Below, in pieces: positions 40,090 to 49,973 of a stretch of 64,000 nt of DNA. Numbering within the stretch: position 1 is the stretch's first letter; each line of letters begins with the position of its first letter. The translations under genes were made by a program, and so were the position numbers. The stretch lies in contig CACMKP010000004.1 of assembly GCA_902614355.1 (NCBI GenBank), positions 24,282-88,281 on the forward strand, written 5' to 3'. This DNA is from an uncultured Pelagibacteraceae bacterium. Lineage in GTDB: Bacteria > Pseudomonadota > Alphaproteobacteria > Pelagibacterales > Pelagibacteraceae. The notes below the pieces were generated by a model. It ran no database searches and was not told the DNA's origin. It saw nothing but the letters and a program-made list of their open reading frames with translations.

Positions 40090-42773
40090 AAAAAAGAGAT
40101 CTTTATTACGAGCGAATACCAACTAAATTTTTCAGAGAAAATGTCAAATATCTGGGTAATATTTTAGGGAGAGTTATCAAAGAACAAGAAGGTCAAAAGT
40201 TTTTTGAATTAGTTGAAAAAGTTAGAAAATTATCAAAAGCTAACAAAATAAATTCTAAAGATAATCGAACTAATCAAACAGTAATTAAAGCAATTAAAAA
40301 ACTAAGCCCAAAAAATTCATTTAAATTAACTAGAGCATTCACACATTTTATGAATTTTATAAATTTAGCTGATTTAATTGATGCTTCTAGAAAGCTAAAT
40401 GAATATGAAAATAGTAATAAGAAAACTTCAAACAACAACATATTTATAGAGGAAATATTTGAAGATCTCTTTAGAAATAAAAAAATTTCAGAAACAAAAA
40501 TATACAATACTGCCAAAAACTTGAAAATTGGAATTGTATTGACTGCACACCCAACCGAAGTAAAGAGAAGAACTCTTATTCAAAAATATCATAATATAAT
40601 TGAAATTCTTGAACAAAGAGATTTGCTTAAAAATTTTCCATCAAAATTAGTAGTTTTGGAGAAAAAACTTTTTGATGAGTTAACTATTATTTGGAATACG
40701 GATGATTTAAAAAGAATTAAACCATCTCCATTCGATGAAGCAAGATGGGGACTTGCAATAATTGAGGATAGTTTGTGGGATACAATTCCAAAAGTTTATA
40801 GAAGATTAAATTCAATTTTTGTACAGAACATGAATAAAGGTTTGCCGAAAAATTTTAATCCTATTGAATTTGGATCTTGGATGGGGGGAGACCGCGATGG
40901 TAATCCGAATGTTACAGCTGATGTCACTAGAAAAGTAATTTTACTATCAAGGTGGGAGGCTGCAAAGTTGTACGAGAAAGCACTTACCAAAATAATAAGA
41001 TCTTATTCTATGGAAAAATGTTCGAAAAAAATTCTTAAAAGTGTAGGTAAATCTTTTGAGCCCTATAGGGTTTTTTTAAGGCCTCTAAGAGATAAAATGA
41101 GGATCACACATAGATCGATAGAACAACACCTTGTTAATAAAAAACCTTTAGATCACAATAATTTATTGAGTTCTCGAGAGGAGATATTAAAGCCTTTAAG
41201 AGTTGTAAGAGAATCTTTAGAACAAAATCAAAATGAAAATCTTGCTAGTGGCGAATTATTAGACTTAATGCGAAGAGCAAAGTGTTTTGGTATTAATCTT
41301 GCAAGATTAGATATAAGACAAGAGTCCTCAAGACACAGTCAGGTAATTAGTGAATATGTTAAAAAGAAATATAAAAAAAATTATTTAAAATTTAGTGAAA
41401 ACGAAAAAATTGAATTTTTAAAGAAACAAATACTCTCTAAAAAAAATCAATTAAATAAATTTCAATTTTCAAATAGAGAAAATAAAGAAGTTTGGTCAAC
41501 CTTTAAAATTTTGGCCAATGAACCTAGTGAATGTCTCGGAGCTTATGTAATATCAATGACTAATTCAGCTTCAGATTTGTTATCTGTAATATTTTTACAA
41601 AAAGAGGCTAATATTGAAAACAAGTTAAGAGTAGTCCCATTATTTGAAACTTTAGATGATTTAATTAATGCTAAAGAAATAATGAAGAAATTGTTTTCTC
41701 AATCATGGTACAGAAAAGTTATCAAAAATGAGCAGGAAGTCATGATTGGTTATTCAGACTCAAGTAAAGACGCAGGCAAAATTTGTGCAAGTTGGCATCA
41801 GTATAAAGCACAAGAGGAAATAATTAAATTGAGTAAAAAATATAATATTAATGTAACTTTTTTTCACGGAAGAGGTGGATCTCCTGGACGAGGAGGTGGC
41901 CCGATTCAATCAACATTAAGATCACAACCTCCAAACTCTGTTAGAGGAAAAATAAGAATAACCGACCAAGGTGAAGTAATTCAACAAAAATATGGTTATG
42001 AACCTTTAGCAAAATATAATTTATGTAGTTACATAAGTGCAGTAACAGAAGCCACCTTAAAACCATCACCTGTTCCAAAAGCTAGTTGGAGATCGTTAAT
42101 TGAAAAAATGTCAGAGATATCAAAAAATTCTTATAGAAAAAATATTAATCAAAGTTCTGATTTTATAAAATACTTTGAAACTGTTACACCTCACAAAGCT
42201 CTTGGTAAACTTTCAATAGGTTCAAGGCCCTCAAAAAGAAAAAACATTGATACTATTAAAAGTTTAAGAGCAATCCCTTGGGTGTTTGCTTGGACACAAA
42301 TTAGACTTATGCTGCCTGCATGGCTTGGAAGTGCAGAAGCCTTAAGATATTCATACATAAAACAATTTAGAAAAACTTTATTTGATATGGAGAGAAATTG
42401 GCCATTTTTTAATTCAATGCTTGATATATTAGACATGGTGATTACTAAAGCAGATCCTGAAATATCAAAAATTTACGAAGAGCATTTAGCAGATGAAAGT
42501 TTAAAGAGAGTTGGAAAAAAACTTAGATTTCAATTTAATGTTATAAAAAAACTAAATAAAAAAATTACGCCTAAAGAAATAATTGCTGCAAGAAAACAAT
42601 TTAGAACATCAATAGGTGTAAGAAATATTTATTCTGAGGTTTTGAACATAGTTCAGCCTATCGCGATAAAAAAAATTAAGACTATTAAAAATAAAAAAGA
42701 TAAAGAATATTTGAATGATACTTTGTTGACTTCAATAGCAGGAATTGCTGCAGCAATGAAAAATACTGGATAA
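40086..42773 (+). CDS. ppc: Phosphoenolpyruvate carboxylase
   Basis: VLTAHPTEVKRRTL, GSWMGGDRDGNPNVT, MIGYSDSSKDAG, FFHGRGGSPGRGGGP. Confidence 0.97.
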   Translation: MKKRDLYYERIPTKFFRENVKYLGNILGRVIKEQEGQKFFELVEKVRKLSKANKINSKDNRTNQTVIKAIKKLSPKNSFKLTRAFTHFMNFINLADLIDASRKLNEYENSNKKTSNNNIFIEEIFEDLFRNKKISETKIYNTAKNLKIGIVLTAHPTEVKRRTLIQKYHNIIEILEQRDLLKNFPSKLVVLEKKLFDELTIIWNTDDLKRIKPSPFDEARWGLAIIEDSLWDTIPKVYRRLNSIFVQNMNKGLPKNFNPIEFGSWMGGDRDGNPNVTADVTRKVILLSRWEAAKLYEKALTKIIRSYSMEKCSKKILKSVGKSFEPYRVFLRPLRDKMRITHRSIEQHLVNKKPLDHNNLLSSREEILKPLRVVRESLEQNQNENLASGELLDLMRRAKCFGINLARLDIRQESSRHSQVISEYVKKKYKKNYLKFSENEKIEFLKKQILSKKNQLNKFQFSNRENKEVWSTFKILANEPSECLGAYVISMTNSASDLLSVIFLQKEANIENKLRVVPLFETLDDLINAKEIMKKLFSQSWYRKVIKNEQEVMIGYSDSSKDAGKICASWHQYKAQEEIIKLSKKYNINVTFFHGRGGSPGRGGGPIQSTLRSQPPNSVRGKIRITDQGEVIQQKYGYEPLAKYNLCSYISAVTEATLKPSPVPKASWRSLIEKMSEISKNSYRKNINQSSDFIKYFETVTPHKALGKLSIGSRPSKRKNIDTIKSLRAIPWVFAWTQIRLMLPAWLGSAEALRYSYIKQFRKTLFDMERNWPFFNSMLDILDMVITKADPEISKIYEEHLADESLKRVGKKLRFQFNVIKKLNKKITPKEIIAARKQFRTSIGVRNIYSEVLNIVQPIAIKKIKTIKNKKDKEYLNDTLLTSIAGIAAAMKNTG

Positions 42774-43963
42774 TGTTTAGGATAATTTCTGCAACATTAG
42801 TTTATTTGTTATTTTGTACACCGTCTTTTTCGAATTTTAAAGAAATTAAGAAAAAAGCAAAAATAAATAATCCTGAAATTATTTTTCCAGTTTCAAAAAA
42901 TCCAAATAGATGTATGACGAAAATGTATTCCAATCCCATGACTAATCCAGTTACACCTATTCCAGAAGTTAAAGCTCCTAAAGGTTATGGATTAGATAAT
43001 AGGTTTAATAGAGCGTTACAAAGATTTGAAAATTTTAAACGTCCATGTGGTGGGGGTAGTGTTGAAGCGTGTGAAAATGTAAAAAAGATTATTTTGGAAT
43101 GGGCTAAAGCAGATGCAGCAAAAAGAACCGGTCCATCAGATCATGAGGGTAGACATTGGAATGATACTCTAACCGTAAATTTATGGGTGGCTTCACCCAT
43201 GATGGCTGGTTATTCTTTTGCAAAACAAGTGATAGATATCCCAACTAATGAGGATAAGATAATTAAAGATTGGTTTAAAAAGATAGTAAAGAAAAACAAA
43301 CATCTTATGTATGACATGACCTACAAAGATGGTACTCAAGCAAGAGGCGTTCCTAAAAGAGCTCATAACCATGCACTGTCATCTGCAATAAGTCATATGC
43401 AGTTGGGTGTCCTGCTAAATGATAATAAGCTTTTTAAAAAAGCTTTTAAAAATTATGAAGCCACTATTCGGTATCAAAGAAAAGATGGGAGTTTACCTAT
43501 TGAAACTAGAAGAGGTGGTAGAGCAATGTTTTACCAAGCAAGAGCAATGAATGCTTTAACAGTCATTGCAATTATTGCGGAAAACCAGGGCTATAATATT
43601 TGGGACTATGAATACAAAGGCAAAAACTTTCATAATATTGTTAAGTTTTTCATCGATTTTACTGAAAATAACGAAATAGTTTTTAAATACGCCAAAGAAA
43701 TGAAAGCACCTGGACCTGCAAAAAATTATAAAATGCAAGATCTTGATGGAAGACAAGGGAGTAATTGGGGCTGGCTTTATGCTTATGCAACTCGGTTTCC
43801 AGATCATGAAAATATCAAAAGACTTCAGCAATGGTCGTCACATAGCAGTAATCTTAACAGTTACCAAGCTAAAATAGTTTTGAATTTTGAAAATATTTCA
43901 AAAAGAAAATTTGGCACTTCATCATGGACAGTTGTTGAACCAAATTGCCATTTTATTAAATAG
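42773..43963 (+). CDS. Alginate lyase family (PL5/AlgL-like) secreted protein
   Basis: Signal peptide; RAHNHALSSAISHMQLGVLLND and DGSLPIETRRGGRAMFYQARAMNALTVIAIIAENQGYNIWDY resemble the AlgL NNH and R-x-Y regions. Confidence 0.65.
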   Translation: MFRIISATLVYLLFCTPSFSNFKEIKKKAKINNPEIIFPVSKNPNRCMTKMYSNPMTNPVTPIPEVKAPKGYGLDNRFNRALQRFENFKRPCGGGSVEACENVKKIILEWAKADAAKRTGPSDHEGRHWNDTLTVNLWVASPMMAGYSFAKQVIDIPTNEDKIIKDWFKKIVKKNKHLMYDMTYKDGTQARGVPKRAHNHALSSAISHMQLGVLLNDNKLFKKAFKNYEATIRYQRKDGSLPIETRRGGRAMFYQARAMNALTVIAIIAENQGYNIWDYEYKGKNFHNIVKFFIDFTENNEIVFKYAKEMKAPGPAKNYKMQDLDGRQGSNWGWLYAYATRFPDHENIKRLQQWSSHSSNLNSYQAKIVLNFENISKRKFGTSSWTVVEPNCHFIK

Positions 43964-45236
43964 CTTTGATTGTTGGCAAACAATAAAAATCAGCGGTATC
44001 TATTTTAGAAGAATATTGTCTTCTCATATTCCATTTTTTATGAACTCCAGCACTCGCAAGACTTAAGGTTGATCTACCATATCTATAATTAGTATTATCA
44101 ATTGATTGCATCAAAGTTTTTATTTTTTCATCTTTTTCTGATGAGAATAAATTTTTTCTGCCATCATCATCTCGTAATCCTGTAAGCATAACACCTGCTT
44201 TTTGATAACGACAGCCGTTCCTAAATATACTCTCAAGTATTGTGATTGCAGTTTTAACAGTCTCAAGACTATTGTTTGTTGCAATTGGAAAGTCGACAGT
44301 TTTTGAATTTGAGTAATAACCATAATCTCTTTGAAAAGGACTAGTTCTAACAAATACTGTAATCGCTTTTGCAACTAAAGACTCTGATCTAATTTTCTCA
44401 GAAGCATTCAAGCAATAATTAGCAACTGCTTCCTTTAATTCTTGAAAACTTTCTATTCTTTTACCGAATGATCTTGAAACGACACAACTTTTCCTTTTTG
44501 TTTGTGTAGTCTCTAAGTCAATACAAGGAACTCCTCTAAGTTCCATTGCAGTTCTTGAGCTTAAAACATTAGAACATTTTTTAATCCAAGTGTTAGACTT
44601 ATTTTTAAGTTGTTTGGCATTATAGATGCCGTTCTTTTGATAAAATTTTGTAAGTTGTCTACCAACACCCCATACATCATTAATTTCAACTTTTTCTAAG
44701 ATTGGATCCAAATTTTCTATACCAATCAAACTCGTTACTCCTGATTGTTTTTTCTTTGCGATATGATTTGCAACTTTACTCAATGTTTTGGTTTTAGCGA
44801 TACCGATACTTGTTGGAATACCTGTCCACTGTAGAACTGTTTCTCTAATTTCTCTTCCAACTTTTTCAACTTCTGAGTCTGGAAAATTGGATAAATCTAT
44901 GAATGCCTCGTCGATTGAATATACCTCTATTTCAGTATTAAATCTTTTAAGAGTTCTCATTACTCTTCTAGATAAATCTCCATATAATGAATAATTTGAC
45001 GAAAAAACTTCAACTTTATTTTTAACAATAATATCTTTTGCTTTAAAATAAGGTTCACCCATCTTGATCCCCAACGCTTTTGCTTCATTGGATCTAGAAA
45101 TGATACAACCATCATTATTAGATAAAACAACCACAGGTTTTTTTCTTATTTTTGGATTAAATAATCTTTCACATGAAACATAGAAAGAATTACAATCAAC
45201 TAGACCTATTTTTTTAGTACGTTGAATGGATGACAT
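43956..45236 (-). CDS. umuC: DNA polymerase V catalytic subunit UmuC
   Basis: LVDCNSFYVSCERLFNPKIRKKPVVVLSNNDGCIISRSNEAK; YSIDEAFIDLS; adjacent umuD. Confidence 0.96.
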   Translation of the reverse strand: MSSIQRTKKIGLVDCNSFYVSCERLFNPKIRKKPVVVLSNNDGCIISRSNEAKALGIKMGEPYFKAKDIIVKNKVEVFSSNYSLYGDLSRRVMRTLKRFNTEIEVYSIDEAFIDLSNFPDSEVEKVGREIRETVLQWTGIPTSIGIAKTKTLSKVANHIAKKKQSGVTSLIGIENLDPILEKVEINDVWGVGRQLTKFYQKNGIYNAKQLKNKSNTWIKKCSNVLSSRTAMELRGVPCIDLETTQTKRKSCVVSRSFGKRIESFQELKEAVANYCLNASEKIRSESLVAKAITVFVRTSPFQRDYGYYSNSKTVDFPIATNNSLETVKTAITILESIFRNGCRYQKAGVMLTGLRDDDGRKNLFSSEKDEKIKTLMQSIDNTNYRYGRSTLSLASAGVHKKWNMRRQYSSKIDTADFYCLPTIKAI

Positions 45237-45609
45237 AAGTCACAACCCCCCAGATAAAAACATCTTCTTCTTCATTAATTAAAATTCTATTAGAAAAATC
45301 TTTAGACCCAGATGATAGAAATTTTTTATCTCTTTCTTGAACTAAAGTTTTAACCACAAGCTCATCATGAACATTTGCAATAACTGTTGAAAAATTTTTT
45401 GGTTTTAAACTTTTATCGACAACTAATAAGTCTCCATCATTGATCCCAACATCCACCATGGATTTTCCCTGTACTCTGATAATAAAAGTAGCTGGAACGT
45501 TTTTGATTAAATGCATGTTTAGATCGATATCTTCTTCGATATAATCAGTGGCAGGCGATGGGAAACCAGCACCAGCTTTATGCAGATAATAGGGAATAGT
45601 TAGTTTCAT
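45214..45609 (-). CDS. umuD: UmuD-type S24 peptidase
   Basis: AGAGFPSPATDY cleavage-site region; RVQGKSMVDVGINDGDLLVVD with catalytic Ser and downstream Lys (LVVKTL). ATG at 45609 preferred; ORF track extends to 45639. Confidence 0.93.
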   Translation of the reverse strand: MKLTIPYYLHKAGAGFPSPATDYIEEDIDLNMHLIKNVPATFIIRVQGKSMVDVGINDGDLLVVDKSLKPKNFSTVIANVHDELVVKTLVQERDKKFLSSGSKDFSNRILINEEEDVFIWGVVTYVIHSTY

Positions 45610-45624
45610 GTTCTTGTTTTGTTC
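45610..45624 (-). promoter_or_regulatory. Alphaproteobacterial LexA/SOS box, GAAC-N7-GAAC
   Basis: Minus strand GAACAAAACAAGAAC (plus GTTCTTGTTTTGTTC) immediately upstream of the umuD ATG; exact match to GTTCN7GTTC. Confidence 0.75.
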
Positions 45625-45680
45625 TAATTTATAGCCCATTTATACAATGCACGCAAGAGGTTGTATTTTGAGTCCGTAAT

Positions 45681-45715
45681 TGAATCAAAAGTGAATCAAA
45701 ACGTGAACATCAAAA
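45681..45715 (+). repeat. Three tandem direct repeats TGAATCAAAA / TGAATCAAAA / TGAACATCAAAA
   Basis: Two exact 10-mers at 45681 and 45692 and a variant at 45704, spaced 11-12 bp. Confidence 0.6.
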
Positions 45716-45795
45716 CTATATTTTGTATGCTTGTGGATAACTTCAACCAAGGATAGTTTGATAACAATCAAATAAAATTTTTTTTTAAACAGCAA

Positions 45796-46029
45796 ATGGA
45801 TTTCATAGGAGCGTTATTTATATTATTTATTCTTATATGGCTTTTGGGTCTTCTATTTAGATTTGCTTTGCCAGGAATAGTTGCCGGTCCTTTAGCATTA
45901 TTGGAAAAACTAAAAAAATTAGGAATGCCAAAATGGATATTTTGGATTCTAGGATTTATAGTAGTTTGGGGAGGAGTTATACTCTGCGTATTTATAATAG
46001 GTTATATTGCGCAGTTTTTTGGATTATGA
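45796..46029 (+). CDS. Small hydrophobic membrane protein (77 aa)
   Basis: Two predicted TM segments; ATGA-type overlap with the downstream GFA gene. Confidence 0.6.
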   Translation: MDFIGALFILFILIWLLGLLFRFALPGIVAGPLALLEKLKKLGMPKWIFWILGFIVVWGGVILCVFIIGYIAQFFGL

Positions 46030-46388
46030 AAAAATTAATTTGTCACTGTGGGGCTGTTGAAGCAGAAATAAATTTAGATGGAGATTTAGCTAAAGTAATA
46101 AAATGTAATTGTTCTATTTGTAAAAGAAAAGGAGCAATTATGTCGATGGTAAAAAATGAAGATTTTAAAATTGTAAAAGGTGAAGATAAATTAAAACTCT
46201 ATCAGTTTCATTCTAAAGTTGCTAAACATTATTTTTGTTCTGATTGTGGAATTTATACTCATCATAATCCAAGAATTAATCCAGCAATGACTGGTTTTAA
46301 TGTCGGGTGTGTTGATGAAATAAATACTTTTGACATGAAAGATGTGCCAGTAAACGATGGTCAAAATCATCCTTTAGATAAAAAATAA
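46026..46388 (+). CDS. GFA (glutathione-dependent formaldehyde-activating/CENP-V) family protein
   Basis: CHCGAVEAEI, CNCSICKRKGA, YFCSDCGIYTHH zinc-binding cysteines. Confidence 0.88.
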   Translation: MKKLICHCGAVEAEINLDGDLAKVIKCNCSICKRKGAIMSMVKNEDFKIVKGEDKLKLYQFHSKVAKHYFCSDCGIYTHHNPRINPAMTGFNVGCVDEINTFDMKDVPVNDGQNHPLDKK

Positions 46389-46393
46389 TTTTC

Positions 46394-47323
46394 ATGCAGC
46401 AATTCAACTTATGCTTTGGTAAGGTAAAAAAAGATTGTTTGAAGTTTATTAGATCTCAAGAGACAAAAGCTGACAAATTCAAGAATAAAGAAAGAATGAT
46501 TAAATTTTTCCTAATTCCATTATGTTTTTGGATAAGTAAAAAAGCCGAAAAGAAAAAACCTTATTTTGTGGGTTTAGCAGGGGGTCAAGGAACAGGCAAA
46601 ACTACAATTAGTTCTCTAATCAGAATTATTTTAACTAAATATTTTAAATTAAATGTTTTTAGAATTTCAATAGATGACTTTTATAAAACAAGAAAAGAAC
46701 GTAAAAATTTATCAAAAAGAGTTCATTCCATGCTTTTAACAAGAGGAGTACCTGGAACGCATGATATTGATATGATTTTAAATTTCTTTAAAAAAGCAAA
46801 GAGCAATAAATTTAAAAGACTAAAACTACCATTATTTAATAAAGCCATAGATGATAGATTTAATAAAAAATACTGGTATGATTTAAAAGAAAGACCAGAT
46901 GTAATTATATTTGAGGGATGGTGTGTTGGAGCGAAATCTGAAAAAAATAGCTCATTAAAGAAAACGATCAATTCAATGGAAAAAGCTAAAGATCAAAAAC
47001 AGATCTGGAGAAAATATGTTAACGACCAATTGAAATCAAAATATAAAAAATTATATTCCCAATTGAATTGTTTAATTTATTTAAAAGCAAAAAATTTTAG
47101 TTTGCTCCAAAAATGGAGATTAAAACAAGAGAGAAAACTTTGGGTAAAAAGTAAAGTAAAATCAAACTTAAAGATTATGAGTAGAGGGGATGTAATTAAT
47201 TTTATGCAAACGTATCAAAGAATTACGCAAAATATGTTTAAGAATATGCCTAGATATGCATCAATTATATTCAATTTAAATAGTAACCATCAGATCAAAT
47301 CTGCATTATATAGAAACAAATGA
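46394..47323 (+). CDS. P-loop kinase, D-glycerate 3-kinase-like
   Basis: GLAGGQGTGKTTIS Walker A, SIDDFYKTRKER, RGVPGTHDI, IFEGWCVGA. Confidence 0.8.
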   Translation: MQQFNLCFGKVKKDCLKFIRSQETKADKFKNKERMIKFFLIPLCFWISKKAEKKKPYFVGLAGGQGTGKTTISSLIRIILTKYFKLNVFRISIDDFYKTRKERKNLSKRVHSMLLTRGVPGTHDIDMILNFFKKAKSNKFKRLKLPLFNKAIDDRFNKKYWYDLKERPDVIIFEGWCVGAKSEKNSSLKKTINSMEKAKDQKQIWRKYVNDQLKSKYKKLYSQLNCLIYLKAKNFSLLQKWRLKQERKLWVKSKVKSNLKIMSRGDVINFMQTYQRITQNMFKNMPRYASIIFNLNSNHQIKSALYRNK

Positions 47324-48618
47324 AAAAATTTTTAATTATCATTCTTAGTAATCTATTTATAATTTCTAATTTAAGTGCTGAAACATTTACTGCAGCTCTA
47401 AAAAAAGCTTATAAAAATAATTCTGAATTAAATGCTGAAAGAGAAAATATAAGTATTTCAGAACAAGAACTTAAAATCTCAATGAGTTCCTATTTTCCAA
47501 CAATTACTCTAGAGGGATCAAAGAGCCAAGATGAGACTGACAAATTAACAAATAGAGATGGGTCAAATGCCACAATTACTGATGTAGATACAGAAACTAA
47601 ATCTATTTCAGTTACTCAAACATTATTTGATTTTGGAAGAGGCGCTGATTTGTCAAAAAGTAAAATTGGTATCAATTTAGCCAAAGCAAAACTTTTAAAA
47701 AAAGAGCAAGATATTTTATATAAAACTGTAGCAGCGTATACTGGATTAATTTCAGCGAATGAAAAATTAGATATTAATAGAGCTAACGTTGAGCTTCTAA
47801 GTAGACAAGTTGAAACTGATAGAATTAGACTTGAAAGAGGTCAAATTAGTTTGTCAGATGTCTCACAATCAGAGTCATCATTGGCCGGTGCAGAAGCTAG
47901 TTTCATTCAGGCTCAAAGTGATCTTTTAACCAGTAAGTTGAATTATGAAAATATTATTGGACCTTTGGGTAATGCTCAGTCATTAGATAAAAGTTCAATA
48001 ATTAGTTACCAAATACCAGGAAGTTTAAATTCAGCCATAGAACAATCTAAAAAAAGCAATCCAGATTTAATTATTGCTGAAATGGAATATGAACAATCGA
48101 AAAAAGATACATCGATTGCAAAATCAGAATTAGTGCCAACTGCGAAATTATCTTTAGAAAAGTCCTACTCAGATGACTTAAGTGCTACTTACGATGAGAG
48201 AGATAAAGAAACTTTAAAAGCAACTGTTACTTGGCCATTTTATTCAGGTGGAAAAAATCTCGCGTCTTTAAATAAAAATAAGAATATAGAAAATAGATCA
48301 CGTTTAACTTTAGACAGTGAGATTAAACAAAATCAAACTAATGTAGCAAGCGCCTGGTCAAATTTTCAATCAAATAAAAGTTTGCTTAACTCTGTTCAAT
48401 TGCAAGTAAGAGCAGCAGAAATTGCTAATGAGGGTATCACAGCAGAATACAATAGTGGTTCTTCTGGCAGAACGACTTTGGAAGTTATTCAATCAAATTC
48501 CCTTTTATTGAATGCTCAAATTTCTTTAGCCGATTCTGAGAGAAACTTTATTCTTTCACAATTTAATTTGCTCAAATCTATAGGTTTACTGAATAGTGAT
48601 TATCTAAAATTAAGATAA
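47320..48618 (+). CDS. tolC: TolC-family outer membrane efflux protein
   Basis: Signal peptide; paired coiled-coil OEP repeats (FDFGRGADLSKSKIGINLAKA; WPFYSGGKNLASL). Confidence 0.9.
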   Translation: MKKFLIIILSNLFIISNLSAETFTAALKKAYKNNSELNAERENISISEQELKISMSSYFPTITLEGSKSQDETDKLTNRDGSNATITDVDTETKSISVTQTLFDFGRGADLSKSKIGINLAKAKLLKKEQDILYKTVAAYTGLISANEKLDINRANVELLSRQVETDRIRLERGQISLSDVSQSESSLAGAEASFIQAQSDLLTSKLNYENIIGPLGNAQSLDKSSIISYQIPGSLNSAIEQSKKSNPDLIIAEMEYEQSKKDTSIAKSELVPTAKLSLEKSYSDDLSATYDERDKETLKATVTWPFYSGGKNLASLNKNKNIENRSRLTLDSEIKQNQTNVASAWSNFQSNKSLLNSVQLQVRAAEIANEGITAEYNSGSSGRTTLEVIQSNSLLLNAQISLADSERNFILSQFNLLKSIGLLNSDYLKLR

Positions 48619-48724
48619 AAAGAGGCTTTTTAGGCTAAAATAAATAAATCTTGCTAATGAGAACAAAATGTGTACATTTATTTTATGATTCGAGTGTTAA
48701 AAAACGTAAAAAAAAAGGCAAAAA

Positions 48725-49873
48725 ATGACTAAAAATAACTTAAAAGTAGTTAAATCTACTAAAAATCAAGAATTGGAAAATAAAGAGAAAAATAAGGCTT
48801 TAGAAGCTGCAATCAGCCAAATCACAGATAATTTTGGAAAAGGTTCAGTAATGAAGCTCGGTGAAAAAAGAGCTATGGATATCGAGTCGGTATCTACTGG
48901 ATCTTTAAGTTTAGATTTAGCTTTAGGAATAGGTGGATTACCTAAAGGCAGAATTATTGAAGTTTACGGACCAGAGTCTTCTGGAAAAACAACATTAGCA
49001 TTACAAGTTGTTGCTGAAGCTCAAAAAGCAGGTGGAATTTGTGCATTCGTTGATGCAGAGCATGCTTTAGATCCAGTTTACGCAAAGAAATTAGGTGTAA
49101 ATACTGAGGAACTTTTAATCTCCCAACCAGATGCAGGTGAGCAAGCTTTAGAAATTGCTGATACGCTAGTAAAATCAGGCTCTATTTCAGTTATCGTAAT
49201 TGACTCTGTTGCAGCTTTAACTCCAAAAGCTGAGATTGAAGGAGAGATGGGTGATCATCATGTTGGTCTTCAATCAAGATTAATGAGTCAGGCTTTAAGA
49301 AAATTAACTGGTTCAATTTCGAACACAAACACGATGATGATTTTTATTAACCAAATTAGAATGAAAATTGGAGTTATGTTTGGAAGTCCAGAAACAACAT
49401 CAGGTGGAAATGCACTTAAATTTTATTCATCTGTAAGAATGGATATTAGAAGAATTGGTGCCATCAAAGATAAAGATGAAATTATTGGTAACACTACAAG
49501 AGTGAAAGTGGTTAAGAATAAAGTTGCACCACCATTTAAAGTTGTTGAGTTTGACTTAATGTATGGCAAAGGAATTAGTAAAATGGGTGAGTTAGTCGAC
49601 CTAGGTGCTAAAGCTGATATTATTGAAAAATCAGGAGCATGGTATGCTTATAAGGGTGAAAAGATAGGTCAAGGTAGAGAAAATGCAAAAACTTATCTTG
49701 CACAAAACCCTAATGTTGCTGCAGAAATAGAAATGGCAATTAGAGAAAAAGCTGGTGTGATTTCAAAGAAAATTGAGGGAAATCCATTAAGTCCTGAAAA
49801 AATCGAAAAGGAGAAGAAAGTAGCCGAAAATGAAGAGGCTGCAAAAGAGACTACTCCTACCAAAAAGAACTAG
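48725..49873 (+). CDS. recA: Recombinase RecA
   Basis: [56 protein letters not shown]. Confidence 0.99.
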   Translation: MTKNNLKVVKSTKNQELENKEKNKALEAAISQITDNFGKGSVMKLGEKRAMDIESVSTGSLSLDLALGIGGLPKGRIIEVYGPESSGKTTLALQVVAEAQKAGGICAFVDAEHALDPVYAKKLGVNTEELLISQPDAGEQALEIADTLVKSGSISVIVIDSVAALTPKAEIEGEMGDHHVGLQSRLMSQALRKLTGSISNTNTMMIFINQIRMKIGVMFGSPETTSGGNALKFYSSVRMDIRRIGAIKDKDEIIGNTTRVKVVKNKVAPPFKVVEFDLMYGKGISKMGELVDLGAKADIIEKSGAWYAYKGEKIGQGRENAKTYLAQNPNVAAEIEMAIREKAGVISKKIEGNPLSPEKIEKEKKVAENEEAAKETTPTKKN

Positions 49874-49897
49874 AATTAAAGGTCATCTTTAAATTAT

Positions 49898-49922
49898 AAA
49901 GGCGCTTATAATAAGCGCCTTT
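49898..49922. terminator. Hairpin after recA, likely terminator or RNA-end structure
   Basis: AAAGGCGCTTAT-A-ATAAGCGCCTTT inverted repeat; short T run then C run, so not a classic U-tract. Confidence 0.7.
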
Positions 49923-49973
49923 CCCCCTTCATCCCTAACTAGACATAAAACAAAAAAGCTGTATTTTAAAAAT

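Noticed and set aside
44120-44374. Alternative-frame ORF inside umuC
   Set aside because: Low-complexity product fully contained in umuC, which has full motif support.
45732-45740. Single DnaA box TGTGGATAA as proof of an origin
   Set aside because: A rough composition-based estimate gives close to one chance match per window on both strands; kept only as part of a tentative combined finding.
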